Source of the DNA: Nematostella vectensis
Taxonomy: Eukaryota; Cnidaria; Anthozoa; Actiniaria; Edwardsiidae
Assembly (NCBI RefSeq): GCF_932526225.1
Contig: NC_064037.1
Location: 62,001-126,000, forward strand
Direction of reading: 5' to 3'
DNA: 64,000 bases
The first letter of the stretch is position 1. Each line of letters opens with the position of its first letter. The position numbers and the translations under genes are program-made. Shown here one piece after another: positions 47,829 to 61,838 of this stretch. The notes below the pieces were generated by a model. The model saw nothing but the letters and a program-made list of their open reading frames with translations, was not told where the DNA came from and made no database searches.

Positions 47829-49829
47829 TTTATTTCTATTTATTTTATGCTTTTCACATGATACCAAAACAGCGTCTTTTTTCTTCGCTAATTTGATGTC
47901 ATGTACACAATAAAAGAGATGCGCCCGTGCGCATGGCGAGTCCCCAAGGGACCCAAGACGCCCAAATAGACCTCTATTTTTTGTCATCCACAATCTCGGC
48001 GAGCTGTGCGTGGCGTAACCGTATTACAGGCCTGGGATCCTGGTTATTGTCCTCCCCATTAATGCGCGGGTTGGGATAACCTTGCAAGAGTGTTGTACAG
48101 CATATTCGCTCGGAAATATCGGTGCTTGGGGCCTTCGGGTTCTTTACAGCCTTCCGTAAAAGCCTTGTGCTGCCATACCGATTGGGTAATCCGTATGTAT
48201 GGTTTCCGTTTTGTTCTTCAGACCGGGTTCGATCCCAGGCCAATGGGCTTTTTTTTTTAATTCGCTTTTTTTTCTTTGTGCTGGACCCCCTTAATCCTGA
48301 TAGGTTTTGCGCAAAAATAATAAAAAAAAGTGAGTTTGCAAAATAAGATTGCTAGATTTATTGATTATATGTATTCAATTTGTTCCTAGGAAGTTAACAA
48401 AAAACACAAAGCAAAGAGTTTGAGGAAGTAAACAAGTCTGTGAACTTTAATGTTCTATTTGAAGGGGCGCATTTTGTACAGGGAAGCATACATAGAATGC
48501 TTAACTGGTGGAGAGGGGAGAGGTAACAGTTTATTGAGCATAATGTCAACAATAGCAGGGGGAAGGGAGGGGCACTCTCTTCATACAATATTGCAGTTGT
48601 TACCTATTATTTAATAAGTTTGTAAGATATATTTGTTTATTAAGCAAGGTCTATTTCTGAGACAAGCAAACTCAAGTAAGAGCTGTTGTAATAACAGGTG
48701 AGTGTTAAAAAAAACAATTATCTGATTAGAAAACTAATGTAGATTCCTTTGCACCAAATAAGAACAAACTTCATTTTGTTTGTTATTTATGAGGAACGAG
48801 ATGAGCTCTACAAGGCCAAGAAGAAATATGTATTGCTCATCTAAATTATACAAGTAAATAATAATATTAAAAAAGAATTACTGTAAGTAATTAGAGTGGT
48901 TTTCATTAACCCGTGAAACAAAGTGTGATAGTTAAACGGTAATAGTTAGTAAAACACAAAAAAGAACAATAGAATCAGATCACAACAAAGTGTAATACGC
49001 TAAAGCGTAGTTCACGGGTTAATGAAGGTTTTGACATTTCAACCTTACATCCACATGAAAGTAATGCCTAATATCGAGTGCCCTACAGTAAGTGTTTTGC
49101 AGTCAAGTTGTTTTCTGTTAGTAGGTAAAAAATTATTCTAAATAATAGTAATCATAGCTATGGTCACCACTTACACATATAGCACTTGTAATGAAAAGAA
49201 AGAAAAAATATATATATGCAGTCAAACAACAGAATTGCATGATAACCTTGAATATATTGAATAAAGGACTGCAAAAAAACATCTTTTGTACTAGTTGCTT
49301 GAATTGACCCTTGGCTATTTTTAGCTGAATTCCCCTCCCCCTCTAAAAAAGAAAATAATAATAATAATAGAACAAAACTAAAAAGAAAACAAACACAGCA
49401 GAGACCCCCACGAACAATGTTGATTTTTTTTTACTTTCCTTTAAAGGGGGAGTGTCATGTTTAAGAGATTTGCAATAGCTCTAGAGCCCTGATACAATGA
49501 ACTTCAGTGAAATTCTAATACTGACTTATGAGCTTTTGTTACATGTGGGAGACTTTAAACAAAACAAAAAAAAATGACCACAAACTGTCCATTAACATAG
49601 TTTTCAATATAATATTGCATATTATTTAATAAGGTATTGACAGCTTTTAAAAAGTTCAACTGTTTGTAGACACTTAAAAGCCTACAATAAACACTGGCTC
49701 GAGACATGCGCAGTACTATGCTGCTGCCCCTTTGAAGTAAAATACAGCTTTACTTAGTCAGCGTAGACAATATTGCGGATTTTGTCAATATTCTAATATG
49801 AATATGTCAATATTCTCCCCCCTTACGTC
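47829..49829 (+). repeat. Array unit 21 (haplotype I), near-twin of unit 22
   Basis: 2001 bp. Shares GCTGTTGTAATAAC, ATAAGATTGC and CACTGGCTCGAG with unit 22. Confidence 0.95.
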
Positions 49830-51828
49830 TTTATTTCTATTTATTTTATGCTTTTCACATGATACCAAAACAGCGTCTTTTTTCTTCGCTAATTTAATGT
49901 CATGTACACAATAAAAGAGATGCGCCCGTGCGCATGGCGAGTCCCCAAGGGACCCAAGACGCCCAAATAGACCTCTATTTTTTGTCATCCACAATCTCGG
50001 CGAGCTGTGCGTGGCGTAACCGTATTACAGGCCTGGGATCCTGGTTATTGTCCTCCCCATTAATGCGCGGGTTGGGATAACCTTGCAAGAGTGTTGTACA
50101 GCATATTCGCTCGGAAATATCGGTGCTTGGGGCCTTCGGGTTCTTTACAGCCTTCCGTAAAAGCCTTGTGCTGCCATACCGATTGGGTAATCCGTATGTA
50201 TGGTTTCCGTTTTGTTCTTCAGACCGGGTACGATCCCAGGCCAATGGGCTTTTTTTTTTAATTCGCTTTTTATTCTTTGTGCTGGACCCCCTTAATCCTG
50301 ATAGGTTTTGCGCAAAAATAATAAAAAAAAGTGAGTTTGCAAAATAAGATTGCTAGATTTATTGATTATATGTATTCAATTTGTTCCTAGGAAGTTAACA
50401 AAAAACACAAAGCAAAGAGTTTGAGGAAGTAAACAAGTCTGTGAACTTTAATGTTCTATTTGAAGGGGCGCATTTTGTACAGGGAAGCATACATAGAATG
50501 CTTAATAGGTGGAGAGGGGAGAGGTAACAGTTTATTGAGCATAATGTCAACAATAGCAGGGGGAAGGGAGGGGCACTCTCTTCATACAATATTGCAGTTG
50601 TTACCTATTATTTAATAAGTTTGTAAGATATATTTGTTTATTAAGCAAGGTCTATTTCTGAGACAAGCAAACTCAAGTAAGAGCTGTTGTAATAACAGGT
50701 GAGTGTTAAAAAAAACAATTATCTGATTAGAAAACTAATGTAGATTCCTTTGCACCAAATAAGAACAAACTTCATTTTGTTTGTTATTTATGAGGAACGA
50801 GATGAGCTCTACAAGGCCAAGAAGAAATATGTATTGCTCATCTAAATTATACAAGTAAATAATAATATTAAAAAAGAATTACTGTAAGTAATTAGAGTGG
50901 TTTTCATTAACCCGTGAAACAAAGTGTGATAGTTAAACGGTAATAGTTAGTAAAACACAAAAAAGAACAATAGAATCAGATCACAACAAAGTGTAATACG
51001 CTAAAGCGTAGTTCACGGGTTAATGAAGGTTTTGACATTTCAACCTTACATCCACATGAAAGTAATGCCTAATATCGAGTGCCCTACAGTAAGTGTTTTG
51101 CAGTCAAGTTGTTTTCTGTTAGTAGGTAAAAAATTATTCTAAATAATAGTAATCATAGCTATGGTCACCACTTACACATATAGCACTTGTAATGAAAAGA
51201 AAGAAAAAATATATATATGCAGTCAAACAACAGAATTGCATGATAACCTTGAATATATTGAATAAAGGACTGCAAAAAAACATCTTTTGTACTAGTTGCT
51301 TGAATTGACCCTTGGCTATTTTTAGCTGAATTCCCCTCCCCCTCTAAAAAAGAAAATAATAATAATAATAGAACAAAACTAAAAAGAAAACAAACACAGC
51401 AGAGACCCCCACGAACAATGTTGATTTTTTTTACTTTCCTTTAAAGGGGGAGTGTCATGTTTAAGAGATTTGCAATAGCTCTAGAGCCCTGATACAATGA
51501 ACTTCAGTGAAATTCTAATACTGACTTATGAGCTTTTGTTACATGTGGGAGACTTTAAACAAAACAAAAAAAATGACCACAAACTGTCCATTAACATAGT
51601 TTTCAATATAATATTGCATATTATTTAATAAGGTATTGACAGCTTTTAAAAAGTTCAACTGTTTGTAGACACTTAAAAGCCTACAATAAACACTGGCTCG
51701 AGACATGCGCAGTACTATGCTGCTGCCCCTTTGAAGTAAAATACAGCTTTACTTAGTCAGCGTAGACAATATTGCGGATTTTGTCAATATTCTAATATGA
51801 AGATGTCAATATTCTCCCCCCTTACGTC
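49830..51828 (+). repeat. Array unit 22 (haplotype I)
   Basis: 1999 bp. The B-box-like motif is changed to GGTACGATCCC (near 50227). Carries CTAATTTAATGTC, shared with units 23, 27 and 28. Confidence 0.95.
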
Positions 51829-53831
51829 TTTATTTCTATTTATTTTATGCTTTTCACATGATACCAAAACAGCGTCTTTTTTCTTCGCTAATTTAATGTC
51901 ATGTACACAATAAAAGAGATGCGCCCGTGCGCATGGCGAGTCCCCAAGGGACCCAAGACGCCCAAATAGACCTCTATTTTTTGTCATCCACAATCTCGGC
52001 GAGCTGTGCGTGGCGTAACCGTATTACAGGCCTGGGATCCTGGTTATTGTCCTCCCCATTAATACGCGGGTTGGGATAACCTTGCAAGAGTGTTGTACAG
52101 CATATTCGCTCGGAAATATCGGTGCTTGGGGCCTTCGGGTTCTTTACAGCCTTCCGTAAAAGCCTTGTGCTGCCATACCGATTGGGTAATCCGTATGTAT
52201 GGTTTCCGTTTTGTTCTTCAGACCGGGTTCGATCCCAGGCCAATGGGCTTTTTTTTTAGTTCCTTTTTTTTTTCTTTGTGCTGGACCCCCTTAATCCTGA
52301 TAGGTTTTGCGCGAAAATAATAAAAACAGTGAGTTTGCAAAATAAGCTTGCTAGATTTATTGATTATATGTATTCAATTTGTTCCTAGGAAATTAACAAA
52401 AAACACAAAGCAAAGAGTTTGAGGAAGTAAACAAGTCTGTGAACTTTAATGTTCTATTTGAAGGGGCGCATTTTGTACAGGGAAGCATACATAGAATGCT
52501 TAACTGGTGGAGAGGGAAGAGGTAAAAGTTTATTGAGCATAATTTCAACAATAGCAGGGGGAAGAGAGGGGCACTCTCTTCATACAATATTGAAGTTGTT
52601 ACCTATAATTAAATAAGTTTGTAACATGTCTTTGTTTATTAAGCAAGGTCTATTTCTGAGACAAGCAAACTCAAGTAAGAGCTGTTGAAATAACAGGTGA
52701 GTGTTAAAAGAAAAACAATTATCTGATTAGTAAACTACTGTAGATTCGTTTGCACCAAAATAAGAACAAACTTCATTTTGTTTGTTATTTATGAGGAACG
52801 AGATGAGCTCTACAAAGCCATAAAGAAATATGTATTGCTCATCTAAATTATACAAGTAAATAATAATATTAAAAAAGAACTACTGTAAGTAATTAGAGTG
52901 GTTTTCATTAACCTGTGAAACAAAGTGTGATAGTTAAACGGTAATAGTTAGTAAAACACAAAAAAGTACAATAGAATCAGATCACCACAAAGTGTAATAC
53001 GCTAAAGCGTAGTTCACGGGTTAATGAAGGTTTTGACATTTCAACCTTACATCCACATGAAAGTAATGCCTAATATCGACTGCCCTACAGTAAGTGTTTT
53101 GCAGTCAAGTTGTTTTCTGTTAGTAGGTAAAAAAATTATTCTAAATAATAGTAATCATAGCTATGGTCACCACTTACACATATAGCACTTGTAATGAAAA
53201 AAAAGAAAAAATATATATGCAGTCAAACAACAGAATTGCATGATAACCTTGAATATATTGAATAAAGGACTGCAAAAAAAATCTTTAGTACTAGTTGCTT
53301 GAATTGACCCTTGGCTATTTTTAGCTGAATTCCCCTCCCCCTCTAAAAAAGAAAATAATAATAATAATAATAGAACAAAACTAAAAAGAAAACAAACACA
53401 GCAGTGACCCCCACCAACAATTTTGATTTTTTTCTACTTTCCTTTAAAGGGTGAGTGTCATGTTTAAGAGATTTGCAATAGCTCTAGAGCCCTGACACAA
53501 TGAACTTCAGTGAAATTCTAATACTGACTTATGAGCTTTTGGTACATGTGGGAGACTTTAAACAAAACAAACAAAATGACCACAAACTGTCCATTAACAT
53601 AGTTTTCAATATAATATTGCATATTATTTAATAAGGTATTGACAGCTTTTAAAAAGTTCAACTGTTTGTAGACACTTAAAAGCCTACAATAAACACTGAC
53701 TCCAGACATGCGCAGTACTATGCTGCTGCCCCTTTAAAGTAAAATACAGCTTTACTTAGTCAGCGTAGACAATTATGCGGATTTTGTCAATACTCTAATA
53801 TGAATATGTCAATATTCTCCCCCCTTACGTC
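51829..53831 (+). repeat. Array unit 23 (mosaic)
   Basis: 2003 bp. Haplotype I GAGCTGTTGAAATAAC followed by haplotype II variants from about 52708. Closely resembles unit 27. Confidence 0.95.
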
Positions 53832-55829
53832 TTTATTTCTATTTATTTTATGCTTTTCACATGATACCAAAACAGCGTCTTTTTTCTTCGCTAATTTGAT
53901 GTCATGTACACAATAAAAGAGATGCGCCCGTGCGCATGGCGAGTCCCCAAGGGACCCAAGACGCCCAAATAGACCTCTATTTTTTGTCATCCACAATCTC
54001 GGCGAGCTGTGCGTGGCGTAACCGTATTACAGGCCTGGGATCCTGGTTATTGTCCTCCCCATTAATGCGCGGGTTGGGATAACCTTGCAAGAGTGTTGTA
54101 CAGCATATTCGCTCGGAAATATCGGTGCTTGGGGCCTTCGGGTTCTTTACAGCCTTCCGTAAAAGCCTTGTGCTGCCATACCGATTGGGTAATCCGTATG
54201 TATGGTTTCCGTTTTGTTCTTCAGACCGGGTTCGATCCCAGGCCAATGGGCTTTTTTTTTAATTCGCTTTTATTTCTTTGTGCTGGACCCCCTTAATCCT
54301 GATAGGTTTTGCGCAAAAATAATAAAAAAAAGTGAGTTTGGAAAATAAGCTTGCTAGATTTATTGATTATATGTATTCAATTTGTTCCTAGGAAGTTAAC
54401 AAAAAACACAAAGCAAAGAGTTTGAGGAAGTAAACAAGTCTGTGAACTTTAATGTTCTATTTGAAGGGGCGCATTTTGTACAGGGAAGCATACATAGAAT
54501 GCTTAACTGGTGGAGAGGGGAGAGGTAACAGTTTATTGAGCATAATGTCAACAATAGCAGGGGGAAGGGAGGGGCACTCTCTTCATACAATATTGCAGTT
54601 GTTACCTATTATTAAATAAGTTTGTAAGATATATTTGTTTATTAAGCAAGGTCTATTTCTGAGACAAGCAAACTCAAGTAAGAGCTGTTGAAATAACAGG
54701 TGAGTGTTAAAAAAAACAATTATCTGATTAGAAAACTAATGTAGATTCCTTTGCACCAAATAAGAACAAACTTCATTTTGTTTGTTATTTATGAGGAACG
54801 AGATGAGCTCTACAAGGCCAAGAAGAAATATGTATTGCTCATCTAAATTATACAAGTAAATAATAATATTAAAAAAGAATTACTGTAAGTAATTAGAGTG
54901 GTTTTCATTAACCCGTGAAACAAAGTGTGATAGTTAAACGGTAATAGTTAGTAAAACACAAAAAAGAACAATAGAATCAGATCACAACAAAGTGTAATAC
55001 GCTAAAGCGTAGTTCACGGGTTAATGAAGGTTTTGACATTTCAACCTTACATCCACATGAAAGTAATGCCTAATATCGAGAGCCCTACAGTAAGTGTTTT
55101 GCAGTCAAGTTGTTTTCTGTTAGTAGGTAAAAAATTATTCTAAATAATAGTAATCATAGCTATGGTCACCACTTACACATATAGCACTTGTAATGAAAAG
55201 AAAGAAAAAATATATATATGCAGTCAAAAAACAGAATTGCATGATAACCTTGAATATATTGAATAAAGGACTGCAAAAAACATCTTTTGTACTAGTTGCT
55301 TGAATTGACCCTTGGCTATTTTTAGCTGAATTCCCCTCCCCCTCTAAAAAAGAAAATAATAATAATAATAGAACAAAACTAAAAAGAAAACAAACACAGC
55401 AGAGACCCCCACGAACAATGTTGATTTTTTTTTACTTTCCTTTAAAGGGTGAGTGTCATGTTTAAGAGATTTGCAATAGCTCTAGAGCCCTGACACAATG
55501 AACTTCAGTGAAATTCTAATACTGACTTATGAGTTTTTGTTACATGTGGGAGACCTTAAACAAAACAAAAAAAATGACCACAAACTGTCCATTAACATAG
55601 TTTTCAATATAATATTGCATATTATTTAATAAGGTATTGACAGCTTTTAAAAAGTTCAACTGTTTGTAGACACTTAAAAGCCTACAATAAACACTGACTT
55701 GAGACATGCGCAGTACTATGCTGCTGCCCCTTTAAAGTAAAATACAGCTTTACTTAGTCAGCGTAGACAATATTGCGGATTTTGTCAATATTCTAATATG
55801 AATATGTCAATATCCTCCCCCCTTACGTC
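53832..55829 (+). repeat. Array unit 24 (haplotype I)
   Basis: 1998 bp. The second T-run is interrupted (TTTTATTTC near 54268). Confidence 0.95.
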
Positions 55830-57835
55830 TTTATTTCTATTTATTTTATGCTTTTCACATGATACCAAAACAGCGTCTTTTTTCTTCGCTAATTTGATGT
55901 CATGTACACAATAAAAGAGATGCGCCCGTGCGCATGGCGAGTCCTCAAGGGACCCAAGACGCCCAAATAGACCTCTATTTTTTGTCATCCACAATCTCGG
56001 CGAGCTGTGCGTGGCGTAACCGTATTACAGGCCTGGGATCCTGGTTATTGTCCTCCCCATTAATGCGCGGGTTGGGATAACCTTGCAAGAGTGTTGTACA
56101 GCATATTCGCTCGGAAATATCGGTGCTTGGGGCCTTCGGGTTCTTTACAGCCTTCCGTAAAAGCCTTGTGCTGCCATACCGATTGGGTAATCCGTATGTA
56201 TGGTTTCCGTTTTGTTCTTCAGACCGGGTTCGATCCCAGGCCAATGGGCTTTTTTTTTTAATTCGCTTTTTTTTCTTTGTGCTGGACCCCCTTAATCCTG
56301 ATAGGTTTTGCGCAAAAATAATAAAAAAAGTGAGTTTGCAAAATAAGCTTGCTAGATTTATTGATTATATGTATTCAATTTGTTCCTAGGAAGTTAACAA
56401 AAAACACAAAGCAAAGAGTTTGAGGAAGTAAACAAGTCTGTGAACTTTAATGTTCTATTTGAAGGGGCGCATTTTGTACAGGGAAGCATACATAGAATGC
56501 TTAACTGGTGGAGAGGGGAGAGGTAACAGTTTATTGAGCATAATGTCAACAATAGCAGGGGGAAGGGAGGGGCACTCTCTTCATACAATATTGCAGTTGT
56601 TACCTATTATTAAATAAGTTTGTAAGATATATTTGTTTATTAAGCAAGGTCTATTTCTGAGACAAGCAAACTCAAGTAAGAGCTGTTGAAATAACAGGTG
56701 AGTGTTAAAAGAAAAACAATTATCTGATTAGAAAACTACTGTAGATTCGTTTGCACCAAAATAAGAACAAACTTCATTTTGTTTGTTATTTATGAGGAAC
56801 GAGATGAGCTCTACAAAGCCATAAAGAAATATGTATTGCTCATCTAAATTATACAAGTAAATAATAATATTAAAAAAGAACTACTGTAAGTAATTAGAGT
56901 GGTTTTCATTAACCTGTGAAACAAAGTGTGATAGTTAAACGGTAATAGTTAGTAAAACACAAAAAAGGACAATAGAATCAGATCACCACAAAGTGTAATA
57001 CGCTAAAGCGTAGTTCACGGGTTAATGAAGGTTTTGACATTTCAACCTTACATCCACATGAAAGTAATGCCTAATATCGAGAGCCCTACAGTAAGTGTTT
57101 TGCAGTCAAGTTGTTTTCTGTTAGTAGGTAAAAATTATTCTAAATAATAGTAATCATAGCTATGGTCACCACTTACACATATAGCACTTGTAATGAAAAA
57201 AAAGAAAAAATATATATATGCAGTCAAACAACAGAATTGCATGATAACCTTGAATATATTGAATAAAGGACTGCAAAAAAAATCTTTTGTACTAGTTGCT
57301 TGAATTGACCCTTGGCTATTTTTAGCTGAATTCCCCTCCCCCTCTAAAAAAGAAAATAATAATAATAATAATAATAGAACAAAACTAAAAAGAAAACAAA
57401 CACAGCAGAGACCCCCACAAACAATTTTGATTTTTTTTTACTTTCCTTTAAAGGGGGAGTGTCATGTTTAAGAGATTTGCAATAGCTCTAGAGCCCTGAC
57501 ACAATGAACTTCAGTGAAATTCTAATACTGACTTATGAGCTTTTGGTACATGTGGGAGACTTTAAACAAAACAAAAAAAATGACCACAAACTGTCCATTA
57601 ACATAGTTTTCAATATAATATTGCATATTATTTAATAAGGTATTGACAGCTTTTAAAAAGTTCAACTGTTTGTAGACACTTAAAAGCCTACAATAAACAC
57701 TGACTCCAGACATGCGCAGTACTATGCTGCTGCCCCTTTAAAGTAAAATACAGCTTTACTTAGTCAGCGTAGACAATATTGCGGATTTTGTCAATATTCT
57801 AATATGAATATGTCAATATCCTCCCCACTTACGTC
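55830..57835 (+). repeat. Array unit 25 (mosaic)
   Basis: 2006 bp. Switches from haplotype I to II between about 56690 and 56740. The second hairpin reads GTCCTCAAGGGAC as in unit 2, and the AAT microsatellite is expanded. Confidence 0.95.
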
Positions 57836-59835
57836 TTTATTTCTATTTATTTCATGCTTTTCACATGATACCAAAACAGCGTCTTTTTTCTTCGCTAATT
57901 TGATGTCATGTACACAATAAAAGAGATGCGCCCGTGCGCATGGCGAGTCCCCAAGGGACCCAAGACGCCCAAATAGACCTCTATTTTTTGTCATCCACAA
58001 TCTCGGCGAGCTGTGCGTGGCGTAACCGTATTACAGGCCTGGGATCCTGGTTATTGTCCTCCCCATTAATGCGCGAGTTGGGATAACCTTGCAAGAGTGT
58101 TGTACAGCATATTCGCTCGGAAATATCGGTGCTTGGGGCCTTCGGGTTCTTTACAGCCTCCCGTAAAAGCTTTGTGCTGCCATACCGATTGGGTAATCCG
58201 TATGTATGGTTTCCGTTTTGTTCTTCAGACCGGGTTCGATCCCAGGCCAATGGGCTTTTTTTTAGTTCCTTTTTTTTTTCTTTGTGCTGGACCCCCTTAA
58301 TCCTGATAGGTTTTGCGCAAAAATAATAAAAAAAGTGAGTTTGCAAAATAAGCTTGCTAGATTTATTGATTATATGTATTCAATTTGTTCCTAGGAAGTT
58401 AACAAAAAACACAAAGCAAAGAGTTTGAGGAAGTAAACAAGTCTGTGAACTTTAATGTTCTATTTGAAGGGGCGCATTTTGTACAGGGAAGCATACATAG
58501 AATGCTTAACTGGTGGAGAGGGGAGAGGTAACAGTTTATTGAGCATAATGTCAACAATAGCAGGGGGAAGGGAGGGGCACTCTCTTCATACAATATTGCA
58601 GTTGTTACCTATTATTAAATAAGTTTGTAAGATATATTTGTTTATTAGGCAAGGTCTATTTCTGAGACAAGCAAACTCAAGTAAGAGCTGTTGAAATAAC
58701 AGGTGAGTGTTAAAAAAAAACAATTATCTGATTAGAAAACTAATGTAGATTCCTTTGCACCAAATAAGAACAAACTTCATTTTGTTTGTTATTTATGAGG
58801 AACGAGATGAGCTCTACAAGGCCAAGAAGAAATATGTATTGCTCATCTAAATTATACAAGTAAATAATAATATTAAAAAAAAAATTACTGTAAGTAATTA
58901 GAGTGGTTTTCATTAAACCGTGAAACAAAGTGTGATAGTTAAACGGTAATAGTTAGTAAAACACAAAAAAGAACAATAGAATCAGATCACAACAAAGTGT
59001 AATACGCTAAAGCGTAGTTCACGGGTTAATGAAGGTTTTGACATTTCAACCTTACATCCACATGAAAGTAATGCCTAATATCGAGTGCCCTACAGTAAGT
59101 GTTTTGCAGTCAAGTTGTTTTCTGTTAGTAGGTAAAAAATTATTCTAAATAATAGTAATCATAGCTATGGTCACCACTTACACATATAGCACTTGTAATG
59201 AAAAGAAAGAAAAAATATATATATGCAGTCAAACAACAGAATTGCATGATAACCTTGAATATATTGAATAAAGGACTGCAAAAAAACATCTTTTGTACTA
59301 GTTGCTTGAATTGACCCTTGGCTATTTTTAGCTGAATTCCCCTCCCCCTCTAAAAAAGAAAATAATAATAATAATAGAACAAAACTAAAAAGAAAACAAA
59401 CACAGCAGAGACCCCCACGAACAATGTTGATTTTTTTTTACTTTCCTTTAAAGGGGGAGTGTCATGTTTAAGAGATTTGCAATAGCTCTAGAGCCCTGAT
59501 ACAATGAACTTCAGTGAAATTCTAATACTGACTTATGAGCTTTTGTTACATGTGGGAGACTTTAAACAAAACAAAAAAAATGACCACAAACTGTCCATTA
59601 ACATAGTTTTCAATATAATATTGCATATTATTTAATAAGGTATTGACAGCTTTTAAAAAGTTCAACTGTTTGTAGACACTTAAAAGCCTACAATAAACAC
59701 TGGCTCGAGACATGCGCAGTACTATGCTGCTGCCCCTTTGAAGTAAAATACAGCTTTACTTAGTCAGCGTAGACAATATTGCGGATTTTGTCAATATTCT
59801 AATATGAAGATGTCAATATTCTCCCCCCTTACGTC
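57836..59835 (+). repeat. Array unit 26 (haplotype I)
   Basis: 2000 bp. Shares the altered TTAAACCGTGAA junction with unit 11. Carries CACTGGCTCGAG and CCTTTGAAG like units 21, 22 and 27. Confidence 0.95.
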
Positions 59836-61838
59836 TTTATTTCTATTTATTTTATGCTTTTCACATGATACCAAAACAGCGTCTTTTTTCTTCGCTAATT
59901 TAATGTCATGTACACAATAAAAGAGATGCGCCCGTGCGCATGGCGAGTCCCCAAGGGACCCAAGACGCCCAAATAGACCTCTATTTTTTGTCATCCACAA
60001 TCTCGGCGAGCTGTGCGTGGCGTAACCGTATTACAGGCCTGGGATCCTGGTTATTGTCCTCCCCATTAATGCGCGGGTTGGGATAACCTTGCAAGAGTGT
60101 TGTACAGCATATTCGCTCGGAAATATCGGTGCTTGGGGCCTTCGGGTTCTTTACAGCCTTCCGTAAAAGCCTTGTGCTGCCATACCGATTGGGTAATCCG
60201 TATGTATGGTTTCCGTTTTGTTCTTCAGACCGGGTTCGATCCCAGGCCAATGGGCTTTTTTTTTAGTTCCTTTTTTTTTTCTTTGTGCTGGACCCCCTTA
60301 ATCCTGATAGGTTTTGCGCGAAAATAATAAAAAAAGTGAGTTTGCAAAATAAGCTTGCTAGATTTATTGATTATATGTATTCAATTTGTTCCTAGGAAAT
60401 TAACAAAAAACACAAAGCAAAGAGTTTGAGGAAGTAAACAAGTCTGTTAACTTTAATGTTCTATTTGAAGGGGTGCATTTTGTACAGGGAAGCATACATA
60501 GAATGCTTAACTGGTGGAGAGGGAAGAGGTAAAAGTTTATTGAGCATAATTTCAACAATAGCAGGGGGAAGAGAGGGGCACTCTCTTCATACAATATTGA
60601 AGTTGTTACCTATAATTAAATAAGTTTGTAACATGTCTTTGTTTATTAAGCAAGGTCTATTTCTGAGACAAGCAAACTCAAGTAAGAGCTGTTGAAATAA
60701 CAGGTGAGTGTTAAAAGAAAAACAATTATCTGATTAGTAAACTACTGTAGATTCGTTTGCACCAAAATAAGAACAAACTTCATTTTGTTTGTTATTTATG
60801 AGGAACGAGATGAGCTCTACAAAGCCATAAAGAAATATGTATTGCTCATCTAAATTATACAAGTAAATAATAATATTAAAAAAGAACTACTGTAAGTAAT
60901 TAGAGTGGTTTTCATTAACCTGTGAAACAAAGTGTGATAGTTAAACGGTAATAGTTAGTAAAACACAAAAAAGTACAATAGAATCAGATCACCACAAAGT
61001 GTAATACGCTAAAGCGTAGTTCACGGGTTAATGAAGGTTTTGACATTTCAACCTTACATCCACATGAAAGTAATGCCTAATATCGACTGCCCTACAGTAA
61101 GTGTTTTGCAGTCAAGTTGTTTTCTGTTAGTAGGTAAAAAAATTATTCTAAATAATAGTAATCATAGCTATGGTCACCACTTACACATATAGCACTTGTA
61201 ATGAAAAAAAAGAAAAAATATATATATGCAGTCAAACAACAGAATTGCATGATAACCTTGAATATATTGAATAAAGGACTGCAAAAAAAATCTTTTGTAC
61301 TAGTTGCTTGAATTGACCCTTGGCTATTTTTAGCTGAATTCCCCTCCCCCTCTAAAAAAGAAAATAATAATAATAATAGAACAAAACTAAAAAGAAAACA
61401 AACACAGCAGAGACCCCCACGAACAATGTTGATTTTTTTTTACTTTCCTTTAAAGGGGGAGTGTCATGTTTAAGAGATTTGCAATAGCTCTAGAGCCCTG
61501 ATACAATGAACTTCAGTGAAATTCTAATACTGACTTATGAGCTTTTGTTACATGTGGGAGACTTTAAACAAAACAAAAAAAAATGACCACAAACTGTCCA
61601 TTAACATAGTTTTCAATATAATATTGCATATTATTTAATAAGGTATTGACAGCTTTTAAAAAGTTCAACTGTTTGTAGACACTTAAAAGCCTACAATAAA
61701 CACTGGCTCGAGACATGCGCAGTACTATGCTGCTGCCCCTTTGAAGTAAAATACAGCTTTACTTAGTCAGCGTAGACAATATTGCGGATTTTGTCAATAT
61801 TCTAATATGAATATGTCTATATTCTCCCCCCTTACGTC
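59836..61838 (+). repeat. Array unit 27 (mosaic), near-twin of unit 23
   Basis: 2003 bp. Same switch point and CTAATTTAATGTC variant as unit 23. Confidence 0.95.
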